10,246 bases of DNA from an uncultured Collinsella sp. (GTDB lineage: Bacteria > Actinomycetota > Coriobacteriia > Coriobacteriales > Coriobacteriaceae), in contig CABSNU010000033.1 of the NCBI GenBank assembly GCA_902479135.1, forward strand, positions 1-10,246, in the 5' to 3' direction. Each line of letters starts with the position of its first letter. Position 1 is the first letter of the stretch. Positions 7,279-10,246 of this stretch are shown here, one piece after another. The notes beneath the pieces are model-generated. The model saw only the letters and a program-made list of their open reading frames with translations, had not been told where the DNA came from and ran no database searches. Made by a program: the position numbers and the translations under genes.

Positions 7279-8349
7279 TTACCCCCTCGCCCCGTCGAGC
7301 GCGGCGGCCATCTCGTCCTGCTTCGTGGGGAACAGGTGCGCGTAGCGGTAGGTGATGTCCACCGCCTCGTGGCCCATGCGCTCGGCGATGGCCAGCGCGG
7401 AGAAGCCCATCTCTATCAGCAGGCTCACATGGCTGTGGCGTATGTCGTGTATGCGGATGCGCTTCACGCCCGACGCCTTGCACCCGCGCTCCATCTCGTG
7501 GGCCAGGAAGTGCTTGGTCACGGCGAACAGGCGCTCGTCGGGGGCGACGTCGTCGCGCATCTCGATGAAGTCCGCCATCTCGTCGCGCAGAAAGGCGGGC
7601 ATGACGATCGTGCGCACGGACTTGGGCGTCTTGGGGTCGGTCACGGTGTCAACGCCGTTGAGGCTCTGGTACGACTTGTTGATGCGCAGCCGCGAGCTCT
7701 CCAGCATGAAGTCGGACGGCGTGAGCGCCAGGAGCTCGCCGCAGCGTATGCCCGTCCAGTAAAGCAGCTCGAAGGCGTGGAATGAGAGAGGCTTGTCCAT
7801 GACGGCCTCGCTGAACCTCAGGTACTCGTCCTTGGTCCAGAACTGCATCTCGCCGCCCTTCTTCGAGCCTATCTTGTCGACCCTGCGCACCGGGTTGTCG
7901 CTGAGGCCGTAGTAGCGCTCGGCGTGGTTGAAGATGGCGTTGAGCTGGTTGTTCACTGTGCGCAGGTACGTCGGTGCCCAGGGCTTCCCGTCGGCGTCCC
8001 GGTGCTCGGTGAGCTCGTTTTGCCACCTGATGACGTCGATCGGCCTCACATCGCACATGCGCATGTCCCCGAAGAACGGCACGAGCTTGTCGTTGATGAT
8101 GTACTCCTTGGTGATCCACGTGTGCTCGCGTATGCGCGGCTTCACCTCGGAGGCGTACACCTCGACGAACTCGGAGAACGTCATGTCCATGGCCCCGCCG
8201 TTAAGGCTCTTGAACTGGCTCTCCCACACTGCGGCCTCCACCTCGGAGGAGAAGCCGCGCTTCGTCTTGTGGCGCTTCGAGCCGCGGGCGTCGCGGTAGT
8301 AGCACTGCACGTAGAACGTGCCGTTGCCGTCGTCCTTGTACACGGGCAT
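7279..8349 (-). CDS. int: Tyrosine recombinase / phage-type integrase
   Basis: This 356-residue integrase is the strand-transfer enzyme of the island. Residues 1-50 form an AP2-like arm-binding domain (GTFYVQCYYRDARGSKRHK) similar to Tn916-type integrases. Residues about 57-150 form the SAM-like core-binding domain (TFSEFVEVYASEV; YLRTVNNQLNAIFNHA). The catalytic domain has R202 in TGIRCGELLAL, K240 in DPKTPKSVR, HDIRHS with H301 and R304, GHEAV with H327, and the nucleophile most likely Y336 in YRYAHLF. All residues needed are present, so it should be active. The ATG at 8349 has GGAGGTG upstream and follows the xis stop by one base. It is read away from guaA, whose 3' end lies about 1.4 kb away beyond xis, xre and a repeat-rich non-coding region. 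This matches elements that insert at the 3' end of guaA. Confidence 0.95.
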   Translation of the reverse strand: MPVYKDDGNGTFYVQCYYRDARGSKRHKTKRGFSSEVEAAVWESQFKSLNGGAMDMTFSEFVEVYASEVKPRIREHTWITKEYIINDKLVPFFGDMRMCDVRPIDVIRWQNELTEHRDADGKPWAPTYLRTVNNQLNAIFNHAERYYGLSDNPVRRVDKIGSKKGGEMQFWTKDEYLRFSEAVMDKPLSFHAFELLYWTGIRCGELLALTPSDFMLESSRLRINKSYQSLNGVDTVTDPKTPKSVRTIVMPAFLRDEMADFIEMRDDVAPDERLFAVTKHFLAHEMERGCKASGVKRIRIHDIRHSHVSLLIEMGFSALAIAERMGHEAVDITYRYAHLFPTKQDEMAAALDGARG

Positions 8350-8350
8350 G

Positions 8351-8554
8351 TCAGTCCACCTCCGGGAAGTACAGGGCGTCGAAGACGTCGCTTCGAACGC
8401 GCCCGCGGATGACCACGCGCCCGCGCGCCTCCTGCTCGGCGTTTATCTTCCTGATCACCTCGTAGGCGCTGCCTTTCTTGATCCTCAGCAGCTCCGCGAC
8501 CTCGTCGGCGTCCAGCATGTGCGGCCTCGGCGTCTTCGCCACCTTCTCGTCCAT
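8351..8554 (-). CDS. xis: Excisionase-like helix-turn-helix protein (HTH_17/MerR-type)
   Basis: This 67-residue basic protein has LDADEVAELLRIKKGSAYEVI, a helix-turn-helix of the excisionase (HTH_17) family, with a wing strand RGRVVIRGRV. Such proteins bend att DNA and push the integrase toward excision. The usual aromatic-rich Y..I motif (AYEVIRKIN) is kept. I take the ATG at 8554 because GGAGGAG lies just upstream. A TTG at 8569 would add five residues but has no ribosome site. The stop TGA (8353-8351) is one base from the int ATG, so int is probably translationally coupled. It is the first gene of the xis-int-rhh operon and is transcribed from the divergent control region shared with xre. 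Family fit is good; excision activity is inferred from position. Confidence 0.8.
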   Translation of the reverse strand: MDEKVAKTPRPHMLDADEVAELLRIKKGSAYEVIRKINAEQEARGRVVIRGRVRSDVFDALYFPEVD

Positions 8555-8600
8555 GGCTCCTCCAATCAATGGCGTATGGATACGTACGGTTCACAGATTC

Positions 8601-8629
8601 AGAGTAAACGTACATATCTGTACTGTCAA
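8601..8629 (-). promoter_or_regulatory. Promoter of the xis-int-rhh operon
   Basis: On the minus strand TTGACA (8629-8624, perfect -35) is followed after exactly 17 bp by TACTCT (8606-8601, a poor -10). This places transcription about 40 bases upstream of the xis ATG. The strong -35 and weak -10 suit a promoter held off by a repressor. Positions are from consensus matching only. Confidence 0.6.
8610..8623. promoter_or_regulatory. Operator 1, GTAC-N6-GTAC, in the xis-int promoter spacer
   Basis: The 14-bp GTACATATCTGTAC has self-complementary GTAC ends and lies wholly inside the 17-bp spacer of the xis promoter. A dimeric Xre protein bound here would block RNA polymerase. A copy with the same spacing lies 29 bp away in the opposite promoter. 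Binding is inferred. Confidence 0.6.
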
Positions 8630-8634
8630 TAGAA

Positions 8635-8663
8635 TTGCGTACATTTGCGTACGCTGATAAGAT
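8635..8663 (+). promoter_or_regulatory. Promoter of the xre regulator gene
   Basis: TTGCGT (8635-8640) and TAAGAT (8658-8663) are spaced by 17 bp, giving a start near 8670 and a leader of about 25 bases ending in the AGGAGGAGG ribosome site at 8682-8690. The -35 is weak. The promoter is back to back with the xis-int promoter; their -35 boxes are 5 bp apart. Confidence 0.5.
8639..8652. promoter_or_regulatory. Operator 2, GTAC-N6-GTAC, in the xre promoter
   Basis: GTACATTTGCGTAC has the same GTAC-N6-GTAC form as operator 1 and lies between the -35 and -10 of the xre promoter, overlapping the end of the -35. It would give autorepression of xre. The core is also a direct repeat of GCGTAC. Binding by Xre is inferred. 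Confidence 0.6.
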
Positions 8664-8694
8664 GTGCTGGTACGTAATTCCAGGAGGAGGGCTC

Positions 8695-9108
8695 ATGTCC
8701 GTAGGCGAGAACATAAGGCGGTACCGCAAGTCGCGCGGCATGACGCAGGCGCAGCTCGCCGAGGCGGTCGGCCTGACCGAGGGGGCCGTGCGCCACTACG
8801 AGAGCGGCATCCGCGCCGTGAAGCCCGAGCTGCTCGAGTCCATCTCCGCGGCGCTCGGCGTGTCCGTCAACGCCCTCAAGGATTACGGCGTCGAGACTGC
8901 GGGCGACCTCATGTCGCTGCTCGTGCGGCTCGAGGACTCCTTCGGCATCGTGCCCGCAGCCGACGGCACGGGCCTCTCCCTGAACCCCAAGGCGCCGCAC
9001 GCGCCCAAAGCCGCGATGGCGATCGAACTGTGGGCAGAGAAGCGCGCGCAGCTCGAAAACGGCAAGATCGACGCCGACGAATACGAGGACTGGAAAGCCT
9101 CGCTGTAG
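8695..9108 (+). CDS. Xre-family helix-turn-helix repressor of the element
   Basis: The 137-residue protein has a classic N-terminal HTH_3 domain (residues about 5-60): GENIRRYRKSRGMTQAQLAE, then VGLTEGAVRHYESG with the recognition helix, then ISAALGVSVNAL. The C-terminal half is unrelated to known catalytic domains and ends in an acidic stretch (KIDADEYEDWKASL), perhaps for dimerisation or induction. No LexA-like protease motif is visible and no ImmA-type metallopeptidase gene is beside it, so the induction signal is unknown. I take the ATG at 8695 because AGGAGGAGG ends five bases before it; an upstream ATG at 8635 would lie inside the promoter. It is divergent from xis-int, shares operators with it, and is the likely switch keeping the island integrated. 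Confidence 0.88.
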   Translation: MSVGENIRRYRKSRGMTQAQLAEAVGLTEGAVRHYESGIRAVKPELLESISAALGVSVNALKDYGVETAGDLMSLLVRLEDSFGIVPAADGTGLSLNPKAPHAPKAAMAIELWAEKRAQLENGKIDADEYEDWKASL

Positions 9109-9726
9109 CGGCTCTCCGCATTTCGCGATCAACGCAACCGAATCAGGACGGTGGACCAGGCGGCGAGCGCCGCTCGGGCCTGCGTAAGCTGAGTTTTTAC
9201 TCTCCATTGCATGCCAAGGCATTTCCGGCGCACCTGGGGAGTAAATGACGCGGTGGCTTACACGGCGGCACGCGGCAGTACGCCGCGGCATTTCCCCTGG
9301 TTACTCCCGTTTTCATTGAGGCGGCGAGATTCTTTACTCCCCATTAACCACCTGGGAAAACGCTGTGAGAAGACCGCCGAAAAGCCTATTGAGTTCGATT
9401 TGAGTTTCACAGGCCCCGAAACGGCCCCGTTTGGCTCTCGGAGACAAAAATCGCGCGTCTACTCACTTGGGATGAATCCTTACTCCCGTTCCTCCGAATG
9501 CCGCACCGTGCCTTGCCGTCTTGAAACACGGGGGAGTAAATTGCGAAATCGCAGGTGAAAGGGAGTAAAACGACAAAGAAAAAGCCTCCGTCCCAACGCG
9601 GGAACGGAGGCTCGGTTATCGTATTTACTCACCAACATCGCTGGCGGCTTTGCCATGACTCTCGTACGAAACGAAACTCAGCGGCACAGTGCGGCACTCA
9701 AAAATGCAGGTCAGAACCCTATCAGC
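9109..9726. other. Non-coding attachment-type region (att and arm-site region) between xre and guaA
   Basis: About 620 bases hold no credible gene; the open frames here are short, lack ribosome sites and run through repeats. The region carries the TTTACTCCC repeat family, a minus-strand terminator, a 6-bp-stem hairpin (CGCGGC 9271-9276 with GCCGCG 9282-9287), a near-palindrome CGAGCGCCGCTCG (9164-9176), and scattered GCGGCA repeats. Its place between the integrase module and the 3' end of guaA is where attL/attR and integrase arm sites would sit. The crossover point cannot be fixed without the other island end. Confidence 0.6.
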
Positions 9727-9734
9727 CTACTCCC
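9196..9734. repeat. Dispersed TTTACTCCC / GGGAGTAAA repeats, putative integrase arm-type sites
   Basis: Perfect 9-mers occur at 9237-9245 (minus), 9333-9341 (plus), 9532-9540 (minus) and 9561-9569 (minus). TTACTCCC 8-mers occur at 9301-9308 and 9480-9487 (plus). Variants are TTTACTCTC at 9196-9204 and TTTACTCAC at 9624-9632, and TACTCCC at 9728-9734 is the guaA stop region itself. The clustering of one 9-mer on both strands is far beyond chance for 540 bp. Tn916- and lambda-type integrases bind such short repeats with their N-terminal arm domain, which this Int has. The role is inferred. Confidence 0.65.
9575..9611 (-). terminator. Intrinsic terminator downstream of guaA (minus strand)
   Basis: GCCTCCGT-CCC (9584-9594) pairs with GGG-A-ACGGAGGC (9600-9611) around loop AACGC, with one bulged A. 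On the minus strand the stem is followed at once by TTTTTCTTT (9583-9575). This is a strong Rho-independent terminator for transcription leaving guaA, about 115 bases past its stop. It lies between two arm-type repeats, so it may belong to the element and shield it from guaA transcription. Confidence 0.85.
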
Positions 9735-10246
9735 ACTCGATGGTCGCGGGCGGCTTGGACGTGATGTCGTAGCACACGCGGTTGGCGCCGGGAACCTCGG
9801 CCACGATGCGGCCGGAGATGCGGGCCAGCACGTCGTAGGGCAGCTTGGCCCAGTCGGCGGTCATGGCATCGCTGGACTCGACGGCACGCAGGATGATCGG
9901 ACGCTGATAGGTGCGCTCGTCGCCCATAACGCCGACGGACTTAATGTCGGGCAGGACCGCAAAGTACTGCCAGCAGCTGTGCTCGGAGTTGCGCTCGCCG
10001 GTCTGCTCAAACAGACGCTGGTTGTAGGCGTCGAGCTCCTCGCGCACGATGGCGTCGGCGTTCTTGAGGATCTCGAGCTTCTCCTTATCGACCGCGCCGA
10101 TGATACGGATGGCAAGACCCGGGCCCGGGAAGGGCTGACGGAACACGATGTGACCCGGCAGGCCGAGCGCCAGACCAAGCGCGCGGACCTCGTCCTTAAA
10201 GAAGTGGTCGAGCGGCTCGATGAGGTCGAAGTGCACGCCCTCGGGG
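9727..10246 (-). CDS. guaA: GMP synthase (glutamine-hydrolysing), C-terminal part, 5' end outside the window
   Basis: GuaA converts XMP to GMP using ATP and glutamine in the last step of purine synthesis. The visible 173 residues cover the end of the ATP-pyrophosphatase domain and the dimerisation domain: RQPFPGPGLAIRIIG, HSCWQYFAVLPDIKSVGVMG, DERTYQRPIILRAVESSD and the invariant ending SKPPATIEWE. The stop is TAG at 9729-9727. The reading frame is intact, as expected if an island inserting at the 3' end restores the gene. This is a chromosomal housekeeping gene, marking the edge of the island; guaA is a known integration site for genomic islands in diverse bacteria. Confidence 0.97.
   Translation of the reverse strand, partial: PEGVHFDLIEPLDHFFKDEVRALGLALGLPGHIVFRQPFPGPGLAIRIIGAVDKEKLEILKNADAIVREELDAYNQRLFEQTGERNSEHSCWQYFAVLPDIKSVGVMGDERTYQRPIILRAVESSDAMTADWAKLPYDVLARISGRIVAEVPGANRVCYDITSKPPATIEWE

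Noticed and set aside
7274..7483. N-terminal extension of the ribbon-helix-helix protein
   Set aside because: It overlaps int in another frame and reads as His/Arg/Gly-rich shadow; the ATG at 7273 has the ribosome site and begins the conserved domain.
7336..8412. Plus-strand frames opposite int and xis
   Set aside because: They are shadows of the integrase and excisionase genes, whose catalytic and HTH motifs are complete on the minus strand.
8635..8694. Longer start of the Xre protein
   Set aside because: The extra 20 residues would be encoded by the promoter and operator region; the ATG at 8695 has a near-perfect ribosome site.
9109..9726. CRISPR array or tRNA gene in the non-coding region
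   Set aside because: The repeats are 9 bp, irregularly spaced and in both orientations, and no tRNA cloverleaf or T-loop sequence is seen.
9211..9764. Two short plus-strand frames (9211-9558 and 9555-9764)
   Set aside because: They run across repeats and the terminator hairpin, lack ribosome sites and show no recognisable domain.

Overview
The window looks like one end of an integrated genomic island (an integrative element) in a high-G+C Gram-positive gut-type bacterium. Codon use in the main genes is strongly G/C-ending and the GMP synthase fragment is ordinary for an actinobacterium. A Coriobacteriia (Collinsella-like) host is my best guess, but that is inference from style, not from a marker gene.

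Layout. (1) Positions 1-896: an A+T-richer stretch with a 16-bp inverted repeat leads into the C-terminal part of a type III DNA methyltransferase (Mod). It keeps the AdoMet motif DFFSGS, but the DPPY motif and target-recognition domain are not in the window. (2) 898-3960: a full-length type III restriction subunit (Res) with helicase motifs and a C-terminal PD..ETK nuclease. (3) 3962-5089: a DUF4238 protein that starts two bases after the res stop codon. (4) 5141-6844: a DUF262-DUF1524 protein, GmrSD-like, a putative modification-dependent (type IV) nuclease. Together these four form a plus-strand defence cargo block. (5) 6848-8554, minus strand: an excisionase-like protein, a tyrosine integrase and a small ribbon-helix-helix protein in one tight operon (xis-int-rhh) that converges on the defence block with a 3-bp gap. 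(6) 8555-8694: a divergent control region with two promoters, each carrying a GTAC-N6-GTAC operator-like palindrome inside its -35/-10 spacer. (7) 8695-9108: an Xre-family repressor. (8) 9109-9726: a non-coding attachment-type region with about nine copies of a TTTACTCCC motif in both orientations and a minus-strand intrinsic terminator. (9) 9727-10246: the 3' end of guaA on the minus strand, the presumed integration site.

How it fits together. Xre probably represses both its own promoter and the xis-int-rhh promoter through the paired operators. When repression is lifted, Int and Xis would act on the repeat-rich region next to guaA to excise the island. The cargo is a layered anti-phage block: type III restriction, a DUF4238 protein of unknown role that may belong to the Res operon, and a modification-dependent nuclease. 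The most unusual points are the apparently broken mod in front of an intact res, the coupled DUF4238 gene, and the very regular operator and arm-site architecture of the recombination module. The far end of the island and its second att site lie outside the window.
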